Shown piece after piece: positions 34,880 through 44,007 of a stretch of DNA of 64,000 nt. The stretch is from assembly GCA_965267245.1 (NCBI GenBank), contig OZ253939.1, positions 248,001 to 312,000 of the forward strand, given 5' to 3'. The notes under the pieces were generated by a model, which was not told the origin of the DNA, searched no databases, and was given only the letters and a program-made list of their open reading frames with translations. Positions within the stretch are counted from its first letter, which is position 1. Each line of letters begins with the position of its first letter. The translations under genes and the position numbers were made by a program. Source of the DNA: JANSWY01 sp965267245 (GTDB lineage Bacteria > Bacteroidota > Bacteroidia > Cytophagales > Cyclobacteriaceae).

Positions 34880-35321
34880 AAATTTTATTTAGAGATTTTT
34901 AATGAGTTAAGAAACACCTTCTGGTCTTAGGATAAGCACAACGAACCTGAGGCCAAATGTGACGTAGAGCGTCCCGCTCGGTCATCATGTCCTTATACTA
35001 GACGTATGGATTTGTTGGTGTTTTTAGAATAGGAGCGAGACGCTCAAATTGTTTTGGGTCTCAGCGAGACGCTAAGACCAGTAAGCTAGTCAAGAAACAC
35101 TTCTGGTCTTGGGATAAACACAAGCTATATACTAATTATTAACTTACTGATATTTGATTATTCTTATAAAAATTATGATTAAATTTACATTGATCTGATG
35201 GGATCTCATGAAAATGAAGAGCTCACTCGCTTAAGCACCTTTCATTGTATGTAGCAGGGAATCAAGTTTAGTTTTCACTTGACTTGTAACTTTTTTGTAA
35301 GAATATCTCTTTAATCACATA
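34880..35321. other. Noncoding spacer with repeat element
   Basis: A 442-base noncoding stretch between arsR and the hybrid kinase gene. It holds the repeat element at 34909-35124. The rest (35125-35321) is AT-rich with no exact promoter consensus or RNA gene that I can identify. Confidence 0.55.
34909..35124. repeat. Noncoding element flanked by direct repeats with inner inverted repeats
   Basis: Two about 33-base direct repeats (34909-34941 and 35092-35124, three differences, both containing TTCTGGTCTT) flank a block. In it, GAGCGTCCCGCTC (34967-34979) and GAGCGAGACGCTC (35033-35045) are inverted copies with one mismatch, and AGCGAGACGCT recurs at 35063-35073. CTGGTCTTA (34921-34929) also pairs with TAAGACCAG (35073-35081). 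It looks like a dispersed intergenic repeat or structured RNA. Confidence 0.65.
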
Positions 35322-37931
35322 ATGAATCGTTTAACTATTTCTGTCAAATTAGCACCTTGTTTTCTTTCAGTTTTCCTCTTGCTTTCCTTTATAGCATTTA
35401 GTCAGGTAAATGATGAACATATTATTGATAGTATTTATTACAAGGGAAAAAACCATTATGATAGTGCTTATTATGCCAAAGCACTTCCTTTTTTCATGAT
35501 GGTTGATTCGATTTCCAAAGAAAAAAATATCATCAACGAGGCAAGTATACGAGCGATATTGGCTCGCTCGGAAATTTCCAGAACAACCTTTACCCACGAA
35601 GGAGTAGAGATGGCATACGATCTGCAAGTAAAAGCATTAAATCAATCAAAAAGAATCCAAAATGAAGAGTTGACATACGATATCTATGTTAGACTAGCAG
35701 ATATACATAGTCTAAAAGGTAATACCGATAGTACAAAATATTTTCTTGACCTTGCTTTTGATTATTATACCAAAAAAGATGACGGGAACCTTTTAGCACG
35801 TGTATACCTAATTTATATGAACTACTATTATGAGGTAGAAAACCTGGATAGTGCACGTATAAAGCTTGAAGAAGGTATCGCCTATTTTAGAAATGTCAAT
35901 AAACCAATCTTGTTGGCCCGTATTCTTGTATCATACGGAGGATACTTTACAAATAAGGCCAATCAAGTTGAAAAATCCATTCCACCTCTTCTTGAAGCTA
36001 AACAAATATTTGATGCTGTTGGGGATACATTAAGTAGACGGTATTTCTATCTAGCGGAAGATTTGGCCATTGCCTATGCCTCAATAGGTGATTATCAGCG
36101 AGCCTATGAGCATTACAAACTAGCTTATACTACCAGATATGAGTTTACAAAAAAAATGAATCAAGAACTCTCCCGGTCTCTTGAAACTAAGTATCAGGCA
36201 AGGGAAAAGGAGAGGGAGGTTGAATTGCTGACTATTGAAAATAAATTGACAGCCCAGCAAAAAAGGAATCAGCTCATAATGTTCATAGGTATTGCCGGTG
36301 CGTTATTGATCTTGTCTGGTTTTCTTTTTGTACTCTATCGAAACAGACAAAAGACAAATCGCAAACTCATGGAGTTGGATACCGCTAAATCCAACTTTTT
36401 TGCCAACATCTCCCATGAGTTTCGGACACCACTGACCTTAATTAAAAATCCAGTAGAAGATCAACTGGCTGAACCGGACTTAAATGATGCTGGGCGAAAC
36501 AGAATGGAAATGATTGATCGAAATGCTGATCGACTACTCTCCTTAGTAGAAGAATTGCTGGACTTGGCAAAGATTGATGCCGGAACCATGAGTCTGAAGG
36601 TAAAAGAAGTAGCTATTTCAAATTTTATGAAAACACTGACTCCTTCCTATGAGTATGCAGCTACAAAGAAAGGCCTCCAGTTCAAGACTTTTCTTCCTCA
36701 GGAATTAATTCAGGGCTGGTGTGATCAGGATGTATTGGAAAAGATCATTTCAAACCTATTGGGTAATGCGATTAAATACACTCCGGAAAACGGGGATATT
36801 CAATTCTCTCTTTCTTCAAATAAAGAAGAAGCTGCAATAGTGGTTAAAAATACGGTGAACAATGGTCAAATTATTGATTCAAAGAAAGTTTTTGAACGAT
36901 TTTATCGCTCTGAAGAAAAAGTATACGGTGCTGGAATTGGGTTAGCTTTGGTGAAAGAACTGGTTGAACTGCACCACGGTACAATTATATCCGAGCAAGA
37001 AAACAATCATGTCTCCTTTGAAGTTAGGATACCAGTACATAAGCAAGCATACAGTAAGAAGGAGATTGACTCTGTTGTAATTTCCGATTCCAACCCCAGG
37101 AATAAAGCAGCCTTTATTGATTCTCTTTACACCACTGCAGCAATCAATGAATCGAAAATCGACAAAAATGAGCCTTTGTTATTGATAGTTGAAGACAATG
37201 AAGAATTAGCTGAACTCATTCAAGCACAATTCAAAGAGCAATATCAGGTACTTGTTTCTAAAAATGGTATAGAAGGGATAGCAGTTGCTACAAAGTACAT
37301 ACCGGACCTCATAATTTCAGACGTCATGATGCCTTTAAAAGATGGTATCGAACTGGCAGAAACACTAAAAACGGATGAAAGAACCAGTCATATCCCTATT
37401 ATTTTACTCACTGCTAAAGCAGAAGAGAAAGATAAGCTACAGGGTGTGGAAACCGGAGCAGATGATTACATAACCAAGCCATTTAATAAAGAAGTGCTCT
37501 CTGCCAGGGTACAAAACCTGATTGAAGAGCGAGCTAAACTAAGAAGAAAGTATAGCCAGGAGGTAGTATTGCACCCGAAAGAAATGGCCATCACATCCGC
37601 AGATGAGAAGTTCCTTCAAAAATTACAGGATATCATTGACAATCATCTTACTGACTCGGAATTCAATGCAGAGGCATTTAGCCGTGAGGTGAATATGAGT
37701 AGAATGCAGCTGCATAGAAAGCTCAAAGGCCTGTTAGGAATCACGGCAACAGAATTTATTCGAACAGAGAGACTCAAGATGGCAGCCCATCTATTAACCC
37801 AATCAAAAGTTAGTGTTTCTGAGGTAGTCTATGCAGTAGGTTTCAACGAACCTTCTTATTTCACCAAGTGCTTTAAAGAAGTGTATGGTGTTTCCCCAAA
37901 AGCATTTACAGAGGAAAAACTTCAAGACTAA
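35322..37931 (+). CDS. Hybrid two-component protein (TPR-HK-REC-AraC)
   Basis: 869 residues. Signal peptide or first helix about 8-27, a periplasmic TPR-like region (about 35-300), a membrane helix (about 318-340), HisKA with phosphate-accepting His365 (NISHEFRTPLT), HATPase (about 465-572), a receiver domain (about 618-735) with Asp667 (ISDVMMP) and Lys719 (YITKPF), and an AraC-type HTH (about 765-865, FNEPSYFTKCFKEVYGVSP). It senses an extracytoplasmic signal and activates genes directly. The TPR input differs from the beta-propeller input of the polysaccharide-utilisation kinases. Following secreted-protein genes may be targets. Confidence 0.93.
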   Translation: MNRLTISVKLAPCFLSVFLLLSFIAFSQVNDEHIIDSIYYKGKNHYDSAYYAKALPFFMMVDSISKEKNIINEASIRAILARSEISRTTFTHEGVEMAYDLQVKALNQSKRIQNEELTYDIYVRLADIHSLKGNTDSTKYFLDLAFDYYTKKDDGNLLARVYLIYMNYYYEVENLDSARIKLEEGIAYFRNVNKPILLARILVSYGGYFTNKANQVEKSIPPLLEAKQIFDAVGDTLSRRYFYLAEDLAIAYASIGDYQRAYEHYKLAYTTRYEFTKKMNQELSRSLETKYQAREKEREVELLTIENKLTAQQKRNQLIMFIGIAGALLILSGFLFVLYRNRQKTNRKLMELDTAKSNFFANISHEFRTPLTLIKNPVEDQLAEPDLNDAGRNRMEMIDRNADRLLSLVEELLDLAKIDAGTMSLKVKEVAISNFMKTLTPSYEYAATKKGLQFKTFLPQELIQGWCDQDVLEKIISNLLGNAIKYTPENGDIQFSLSSNKEEAAIVVKNTVNNGQIIDSKKVFERFYRSEEKVYGAGIGLALVKELVELHHGTIISEQENNHVSFEVRIPVHKQAYSKKEIDSVVISDSNPRNKAAFIDSLYTTAAINESKIDKNEPLLLIVEDNEELAELIQAQFKEQYQVLVSKNGIEGIAVATKYIPDLIISDVMMPLKDGIELAETLKTDERTSHIPIILLTAKAEEKDKLQGVETGADDYITKPFNKEVLSARVQNLIEERAKLRRKYSQEVVLHPKEMAITSADEKFLQKLQDIIDNHLTDSEFNAEAFSREVNMSRMQLHRKLKGLLGITATEFIRTERLKMAAHLLTQSKVSVSEVVYAVGFNEPSYFTKCFKEVYGVSPKAFTEEKLQD

Positions 37932-37954
37932 TTTGTGTTATTTAACAGATAATC

Positions 37955-37976
37955 AATAGGTTACGTAATAGGTTAC
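37955..37976. repeat. Tandem direct repeat AATAGGTTAC
   Basis: The 10-mer AATAGGTTAC occurs at 37955-37964 and 37967-37976, 12 bases apart, about 90 bases before the next gene. It could be a direct-repeat activator site of the AraC type encoded just upstream. Confidence 0.4.
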
Positions 37977-38065
37977 ATATTTCCAAGTTCCTGATACATA
38001 TGTCCATGTGTAAATAATTGTGGTCAAGTAATTTCACTCCAGTCATCAAGGATAAAGCTATTACA

Positions 38066-38554
38066 ATGCTAGTTAGACTATTCATAATAAAAGTCCTGTT
38101 CTTGCCTGGGCTTGGACTCACAGGACTATATGCACAGGAAACCATGGTTAGTACAGGTGGGAATGTCACAGGCAATGAGGGTACAGTGAGTTATTCTATT
38201 GGTCAGGTTGTCTATCATACCCATACTGGGTCAAACGGTTCGGTATTGGAAGGTATTCAGTCAGCTTACGAAATATCAGAGGTAACACTGGTTTCGGTAG
38301 GTGAAAAAGTAGAGCTTAATGTAACGGTTTACCCTAATCCTGCAACTGATTACCTCATCCTGGAAGTAAAAAACATGGAGCTAACAGATTTGAGCTTTCA
38401 ACTATACAACATTAACGGAAAACTCCTTCAAAGAACCAAGATCACTCACCAACAAACAAATATTGCCTTAAGCAGCTTTGTACCGACAACCTATTTTGTT
38501 AGGGTTTTCAAAAACGAAATAGAAGTTAAGTCCTTCAAAATCATCAAAAATTAA
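38066..38554 (+). CDS. T9SS type A sorting domain-containing protein
   Basis: 162 residues from ATG 38066 (a TTG at 38018 would add an unlikely extension). Signal peptide about 1-23 (ending LYAQ), a short mature part (GNVTGNEGTVSYSIGQVVY, a motif common in Bacteroidota surface proteins), and a C-terminal T9SS sorting domain from about 85: VYPNPATDYLILEV and TYFVRVFKNEIEVKSFKIIKN, read in parts. It should be exported through the gliding/T9SS channel and anchored or released. The next gene starts 6 bases later. Confidence 0.88.
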   Translation: MLVRLFIIKVLFLPGLGLTGLYAQETMVSTGGNVTGNEGTVSYSIGQVVYHTHTGSNGSVLEGIQSAYEISEVTLVSVGEKVELNVTVYPNPATDYLILEVKNMELTDLSFQLYNINGKLLQRTKITHQQTNIALSSFVPTTYFVRVFKNEIEVKSFKIIKN

Positions 38555-38560
38555 AACACT

Positions 38561-39862
38561 ATGAAAAGAACTCCTATAATTCTAGTAGCAATATTGATAG
38601 CTGTGAACCTGCTTGCACAATCACCTGATAAAATGAGTTATCAGGCAGTAATTAGAGATGCGGAAGGAAATTTAGTAATAAGTCAGTCTATTGGGATGCA
38701 GATCAGTATTTTACTGGGTTCTGCTGATGGGGATGCAGTTTACACAGAGACCCATACTTCAACCACTAATCCCAATGGATTGGTGAGTATTGAAATTGGG
38801 GCAGGTACAACTACCAGTGATTTTTCAGCTATTGACTGGCCCAAAGGGCCGTATTTCATTAAAACGGAAACGGATCCCAGTGGTGGAGATAATTATACGA
38901 TTACAGGTATTAGTCAACTCTTAAGCGTGCCTTATGCCCTTCATGCCAAGACAGCAGATAGTTTTTTGCTCACTGAAGGTAATTTGGGGGTGGGTACTTC
39001 AAACCCAAGTGCAAAACTCCATGTCAATGCTTCAGAGCCAGAAGCATTGCGGATTGAATCAAGTCAAAGTGGGGTGACATCTGATTATTATACTTCCTCC
39101 GGAAGAGTTGGCTATGTTGGAAGTTTGTTTAATGGAAATATGGATTTTGGTACCGTCCCCGACAACACTACAGGTAGGGTATATCTAAGGACTCAGGGCT
39201 TACGAAGGCTTGCCATAGGAGCAGAGGGGAATATCGGTATAGGTACAGTTACACCTGCATCAACATTGGATTTATTGGGTGGTCAATGGGATTTAGATAA
39301 TACAGAAGGGGACTTCAGGATCGGCAGCAATAATTATCGGTTAAAAATAGGAGTAGCAACTGATGGAGAGGATGCAGGAGTTTCCCGAATAAGGGCAGTT
39401 GGAGGTTCAAACCAACTTAGGCTAGGTGCTGGTGATTCGGATGTCGTAATGGTTGATGAAGATCGAATTGAAATAAACGGAGCACTTAATACAAGTACTA
39501 CAGGAATGACCAATATGCTACCAATCGCTTATGGTAATGTTGAAGGGATTTATCATAATCAAACTTACAATACAGTTCCTATAAGAAGTGGGACAGGTAA
39601 TTTTAGTGTTAGCATGGGCCATAGATCATCTCCAAATTTTTACTACGTAGGAGGAGAGTATCTAATCACCATAGAAGGAATCGATTATAACCATACAGAC
39701 TATGTAACAGTGGTTTCCACTAATGCCGGAGGCAATAGTGATGCATGGGTTTGGACTAGTGCTAAGGAAGGTAATCTAATGATATCCTTTATCGGGTTTG
39801 ACTCGGATATGGAAAAAGTATATAAAATGAATAATTTCCATTTTGTAGTTTACAAACCTTGA
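38561..39862 (+). CDS. Secreted tail-fibre-like hypothetical protein
   Basis: 433 residues. Signal peptide (about 1-20, ending LLAQ) and an N-terminal domain (about 21-125) of the kind frequent in Bacteroidota: MSYQAVIRDAEGNLV, IGMQISIL, and LLSVPYALHAKTA. A repetitive Gly-rich region follows with GNLGVGTSNPSAKLHV and GNIGIGTVTPASTLDL motifs, as in phage-tail-like trimeric fibres. There is no T9SS tail. It may be an adhesin or surface component and is probably in one operon with the T9SS protein upstream. Confidence 0.85.
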   Translation: MKRTPIILVAILIAVNLLAQSPDKMSYQAVIRDAEGNLVISQSIGMQISILLGSADGDAVYTETHTSTTNPNGLVSIEIGAGTTTSDFSAIDWPKGPYFIKTETDPSGGDNYTITGISQLLSVPYALHAKTADSFLLTEGNLGVGTSNPSAKLHVNASEPEALRIESSQSGVTSDYYTSSGRVGYVGSLFNGNMDFGTVPDNTTGRVYLRTQGLRRLAIGAEGNIGIGTVTPASTLDLLGGQWDLDNTEGDFRIGSNNYRLKIGVATDGEDAGVSRIRAVGGSNQLRLGAGDSDVVMVDEDRIEINGALNTSTTGMTNMLPIAYGNVEGIYHNQTYNTVPIRSGTGNFSVSMGHRSSPNFYYVGGEYLITIEGIDYNHTDYVTVVSTNAGGNSDAWVWTSAKEGNLMISFIGFDSDMEKVYKMNNFHFVVYKP

Positions 39863-39957
39863 GAGGCTATTCATTTACCATCACATCAAAAAAATACAGG
39901 TCCAAATTGAATTGTTTTGTTATTTTGGCTCGATTATTAGCAACCTTTTAAACACAA

Positions 39958-40416
39958 ATGAAAAATCTTTTAGTATCACTATTTGTTTTCTGCTTATTAT
40001 TAATCGCCGCAGATCTCCGGGCTCAGGAACTCACAATCACTAAAGAAGATGTTACCAGGTATGTTGAGTCAATAGGCCCATACATTAACAAAATGAAGGA
40101 AATACAGCAGGTAATGCAAGATGGAGAACCAACAGTGGAGGAAATAAATGAAGCGCAAATGGAACTAAAAGAAGTGCTGACCTCTTATGGATGGGGTGAT
40201 GAGTATGATGACAAATCCAAGGCAATTATGCAATTACACGCCTTGATTTCAGCTCAAATGGAAGCCAAAGCAAGCACAGATGCCTATCTACAAGAAAGAA
40301 TTGATGCACTGAAGAGTGAAGAAGACAAGTATGCGGAGCGTTATGGAATGCAAAGCATAACCAATGTCAAGGAACAACATGAGAAGTTGACAGAGGTGCT
40401 GGAAACTTTGATGTAG
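39958..40416 (+). CDS. Secreted helical hypothetical protein
   Basis: 152 residues. A signal peptide (about 1-21, ending LRAQ) is followed by a charged all-helical mature region with long heptad-like stretches (KMKEIQQVMQDGEPTVEEI, INEAQMELKEVL). No domain is recognised. It lies on the same strand as the fibre-like gene after a 95-base gap, and converges with mnmE 8 bases away. Confidence 0.75.
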   Translation: MKNLLVSLFVFCLLLIAADLRAQELTITKEDVTRYVESIGPYINKMKEIQQVMQDGEPTVEEINEAQMELKEVLTSYGWGDEYDDKSKAIMQLHALISAQMEAKASTDAYLQERIDALKSEEDKYAERYGMQSITNVKEQHEKLTEVLETLM

Positions 40417-40424
40417 TCAGTCGG

Positions 40425-41798
40425 TTACTTTCCGATACAAAACTTACTGAAAATATTTGCCAGCAGGTCATCAGTTGTAATCTCACCGGTGATCTCACCT
40501 AAATGATGTAATGCCTGCCGGATATCCATGGCCAGGAAGTCATTGGTGATGCCTCCATCAATGCCATTCAAAACATCTTCCAGGGATTTATTAGTTTCAA
40601 AAAGTGCTTGATAATGTCTGGCATTAGTAACTACTGTATTACCGGTTTTGAAGCTTTTCAGGTTGACAATTTCCACAATCTTAGCCTTAAGGTTTTCCAG
40701 GTTTTCTTTTTGATTGGCGGATATGATTACGGCTCTTGGGTCCTGCCTGATCTGGTCAATGATTTCTGGAGAGGCAATATCTGATTTGTTACCCACAATA
40801 ATGAATGGAATACCCTGGTTTTCTAGTTTATTGACCTCTGTGAATATTTCCTGGGAGGAATCTGTACTCAAATCAAATACATAAAGTATAAGTGAGGCAT
40901 CTTTCATTTTAGCACGGGTTCTTTCTACACCCATGGTCTCAATTTTGTCACCAGACTCCCGAATTCCAGCAGTATCTATGAACCTGAACGAAAACCCATC
41001 AATAATCATGTGGTCCTCAATAAAGTCCCGCGTCGTTCCGGGTATATCTGAAACAATTGCTTTTTCTTCATTCAAGAGCGCATTGAGTAGGGTAGACTTT
41101 CCTGCATTGGGCTTACCAGCAATCACAGTAGGAATTCCATTTTTGATCACATTGCCTACTTCAAATGAGTCAATCAGCTGCACAATGACTGTATTCAACT
41201 CATTGACCAGGCTCTTCAGGTCATCTCTGCTGGCAAATTCCACGTCCTCTTCTGAGAAATCCAACTCCAACTCAATCATAGAGGCAAAATGGATTAGCCT
41301 TTCTCTTAATTCTTTGATTCTACCGGAAAATCCTCCTCTCATTTGGCTCATAGCCGTTTTATGAGACGCCTCAGAGTCGGAGGCAATTAGATCTGCAACT
41401 GCTTCCGCCTGTGCCAGGTCCAATTGGCCATTTAGAAAGGCACGTTGGGTAAATTCACCTGGTTTCGCCAGTCTGACACCATTTTTGAGGAACAGCTTGA
41501 TCAATTGCTGGATAATGTAATTGGATCCATGACAGGAGATCTCAACCACATTTTCTTTAGTATATGATTTTGGAGCAATGAAAAGTGAAACCAAGACTTC
41601 ATCGATGATGATGTTCTCATCCCTGATTGTGCCCAGATGGATGGTATGGCTATCCTGCTTTACTAAATCTTTCCCATGAAATACCTCATTGACCTTGTTG
41701 ATCGCCTCTTTTCCGGAAAGTCTGATTACAGCAATGGCACCAACTCCAGGAGGTGTGGCCAGGGCAATAATGGTGTCATCAAAAGAATGGTATTTCAT
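40425..41798 (-). CDS. mnmE: tRNA uridine-5-carboxymethylaminomethyl modification GTPase MnmE
   Basis: 457 residues. It modifies the wobble uridine of certain tRNAs together with MnmG. An N-terminal tetrahydrofolate-binding domain (start TIIALATPPGVGAIAVIRLSG, read in parts) is followed by a helical domain with an inserted GTPase (about 220-375): G1 GKPNAGKST near 227, DIPGTTRD, DTAG and NKSD. The C-terminus ends in the conserved FCIGK, whose Cys is essential in the family. Length and all motifs are normal. Confidence 0.97.
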   Translation of the reverse strand: MKYHSFDDTIIALATPPGVGAIAVIRLSGKEAINKVNEVFHGKDLVKQDSHTIHLGTIRDENIIIDEVLVSLFIAPKSYTKENVVEISCHGSNYIIQQLIKLFLKNGVRLAKPGEFTQRAFLNGQLDLAQAEAVADLIASDSEASHKTAMSQMRGGFSGRIKELRERLIHFASMIELELDFSEEDVEFASRDDLKSLVNELNTVIVQLIDSFEVGNVIKNGIPTVIAGKPNAGKSTLLNALLNEEKAIVSDIPGTTRDFIEDHMIIDGFSFRFIDTAGIRESGDKIETMGVERTRAKMKDASLILYVFDLSTDSSQEIFTEVNKLENQGIPFIIVGNKSDIASPEIIDQIRQDPRAVIISANQKENLENLKAKIVEIVNLKSFKTGNTVVTNARHYQALFETNKSLEDVLNGIDGGITNDFLAMDIRQALHHLGEITGEITTDDLLANIFSKFCIGK

Positions 41799-41830
41799 GT
41801 CACAATATTTGACGCGAAGTTAGAACAACT

Positions 41831-42718
41831 TTAAGAAACGCTGCTTTCGAAATTGCTGAATTGTTTTCTTACCTTATTCCTTTTATTGATTTGTGAAACT
41901 CCGTAAACAAAACCAAAAATGATTCCAGCCACAGTAGCCATTGCACCAGCAATGCTTCCATCCATCACTTTAGCCAGGTAGTAACCACCAACAGAAGAGC
42001 TAATACCAAATACCATCGTCAAAAGAATCATGGGTTTCAGGTTATCCGTAATCAAATAGGCAGTAGCAGGAGGGACAATGAGCAACGCAACCACCAAAAT
42101 AGCACCTACCGCCTCAAAAGAAGCGACTGTGGCAACACTGACAGCCCCCATTAAAAGGTAGTGCCACAAAGTAGTTGAAATGCCAATTGCCGCTGCATAG
42201 GCCGGATCAAAAGTGGTCAAAAACAATCCCCGATAACCCACAAGTACAAAAGTGATGATCAGAAGTGTAGAAATACTCATTACATATAACACTCTTGGAC
42301 CAAGTATATTTCCTTCTTTGGTTATCCAAAGATCAATAGGTACATAAGCGATTTCTCCATGTAATACACAATCCACATCCAGGTCAACATCACCGGCATA
42401 AACTGATATAAGGATTACTCCAAGTGCAAACATCCAGGTGAACGTAACACCAATTGATGCATCAGTCTGCAATTTTCCTTTTTGATGAAAAAATTCGATG
42501 AGAAAGGTTGTAAGCACACCGATGATTCCAGCACCAACGATCATGATTAGTGAATCTCTCTGACCCGCGATCAGAAATGCAATTACTATACCGGGTAATA
42601 CCGCATGCGAAATCGCGTCACCTACCATTGCCATTTTTCTAAGCACCAGAAAACAACCCAAAATCCCACAGGAAATGGCTACTAATGATCCGGTTGCTAT
42701 GATAATCAAGTCGTTCAT
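41831..42718 (-). CDS. Metal ABC transporter permease (MntB/ZnuB-like)
   Basis: 295 residues with about eight membrane helices of the ABC-3 family, which imports manganese, zinc or iron. GCFLVLRKMAMVGDAISHAVLPGIV (read in parts) is the family signature near the start. It is the second permease of the operon and lies 0 bases after the first, so they form a heterodimer with the ATPase and substrate-binding lipoprotein. An mntR-type regulator heads the operon. Confidence 0.93.
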   Translation of the reverse strand: MNDLIIIATGSLVAISCGILGCFLVLRKMAMVGDAISHAVLPGIVIAFLIAGQRDSLIMIVGAGIIGVLTTFLIEFFHQKGKLQTDASIGVTFTWMFALGVILISVYAGDVDLDVDCVLHGEIAYVPIDLWITKEGNILGPRVLYVMSISTLLIITFVLVGYRGLFLTTFDPAYAAAIGISTTLWHYLLMGAVSVATVASFEAVGAILVVALLIVPPATAYLITDNLKPMILLTMVFGISSSVGGYYLAKVMDGSIAGAMATVAGIIFGFVYGVSQINKRNKVRKQFSNFESSVS

Positions 42719-44005
42719 CTAATATGGGATTTTACTTTCATGTGGGTCGTGCTCTGGGAAATCAAGCATTTTTTCAAGCCTGGCCTCCAACTCGGGTGTA
42801 ATGATATGCTCTATTTTTTCAGCGTCTTCATGTACATGATCCGGTGCAATTCTTAAGTACTTGGTCAGGTATAACTCCCATAATCGGTGAAGCTTAACAA
42901 TTCGCTGACCCTTTAGTTTACCTTCCCTGGTTAACCCCCAGCCTTCATTTGAGGAGGTCAGATAACCCTGCAATTGTAATTTTCTCAACCCTTTATCCAG
43001 GTCTGACGCATTAAATGATCGTTTTGACAGGATTTCAGGTTTTAATCGGTGTTTTTTGAAGTTCCGATCGGATTCACCCAGGTGGAAGAAGAGTTTCAAG
43101 ATATTCTCTTCCAGGATCATATTCTGAATCCTTCTCCTTTTCAGGCTCTTGTAGAGAATTCCTTTTTTCGGCGAAAAGAAAAAACTGAACAACGCGATGA
43201 CAGAAATCACCATTACGATCCAGGGACCAGTTGGCATGGCTGGTGCCACAAAAGAGATGTAGGCTCCAGCAGTTCCGGAAACTGCCCCGAAAATAGCGGC
43301 CAATAAGATCATTTTTTTGAGGTCATCCGTCCAAAACCGGGCAGCTGCAGCAGGAGTAATAAGCATTGCTGCCATGAGCACAACACCCACGGCTTGTATT
43401 CCAATCACTACAGCTAACACAGTAAGGGTAGTGAGGATAAGATTCAAGCCTTTTACCGGAAATCCAATAGCAGCTGCGAAATTTTGATCAAAACTAATGA
43501 GTGTGAATTCTTTGAATAGGAGGAAAACTGCAATGAGCAATAAAACAGAAACCACACTGAATAGGATCAGGTCCTGTCCTATAAGTGCTGCAGCTTTTCC
43601 AAACAGGAATGAATCGAGCCCACTTTGTGCTGCATTTCCGCTGTGTTGGATTTTAGTCAACAGTAAAATCCCAAAGCCAAAAAATACAGAAAGACTAAGT
43701 CCGGTGGCTGTGTCTTCCTTCAATTTTGTATGCTTCACAATGTTGTCAATTACCAATATGCTGATCCATCCGGTAATAAAAGCTCCAATGATTAGCAGAA
43801 ATGGATTTTTATTAGCTGAAATCATAAAGGACAGGCAAACACCCGGTAAAACAGCATGTGCCACAACATCGCCAACCAATGCCTTCTTTTTTAGAAAAGT
43901 AAAGCATCCCACAATCGCTGAGCTTACTGCCAATAGGATAGAACCTAGCAATACATACTTGATGTTGGGATATTTGAAGGTAAAAAACTCGAATAAAGTC
44001 TCCAT
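42719..44005 (-). CDS. Metal ABC permease fused to a DtxR/MntR-like domain
   Basis: 428 residues: an ABC-3 permease (about 1-285, start TFLKKKALVGDVVAHAVLPGV, read in parts) plus a cytoplasmic C-terminal domain (about 295-428). The latter resembles the winged helix and metal-binding part of DtxR/MntR repressors: ILKLFFHLGESD, LTREGKLKGQRIVKLHRLWELYL, and an acidic/His end EDAEKIEHI...DPHESKIPY. It could sense cytoplasmic metal and gate the permease. Such fusions are known in Bacteroidota, but their role is not clear to me. It lies 2 bases after the ATPase gene. Confidence 0.88.
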   Translation of the reverse strand: METLFEFFTFKYPNIKYVLLGSILLAVSSAIVGCFTFLKKKALVGDVVAHAVLPGVCLSFMISANKNPFLLIIGAFITGWISILVIDNIVKHTKLKEDTATGLSLSVFFGFGILLLTKIQHSGNAAQSGLDSFLFGKAAALIGQDLILFSVVSVLLLIAVFLLFKEFTLISFDQNFAAAIGFPVKGLNLILTTLTVLAVVIGIQAVGVVLMAAMLITPAAAARFWTDDLKKMILLAAIFGAVSGTAGAYISFVAPAMPTGPWIVMVISVIALFSFFFSPKKGILYKSLKRRRIQNMILEENILKLFFHLGESDRNFKKHRLKPEILSKRSFNASDLDKGLRKLQLQGYLTSSNEGWGLTREGKLKGQRIVKLHRLWELYLTKYLRIAPDHVHEDAEKIEHIITPELEARLEKMLDFPEHDPHESKIPY

Positions 44006-44007
44006 AG

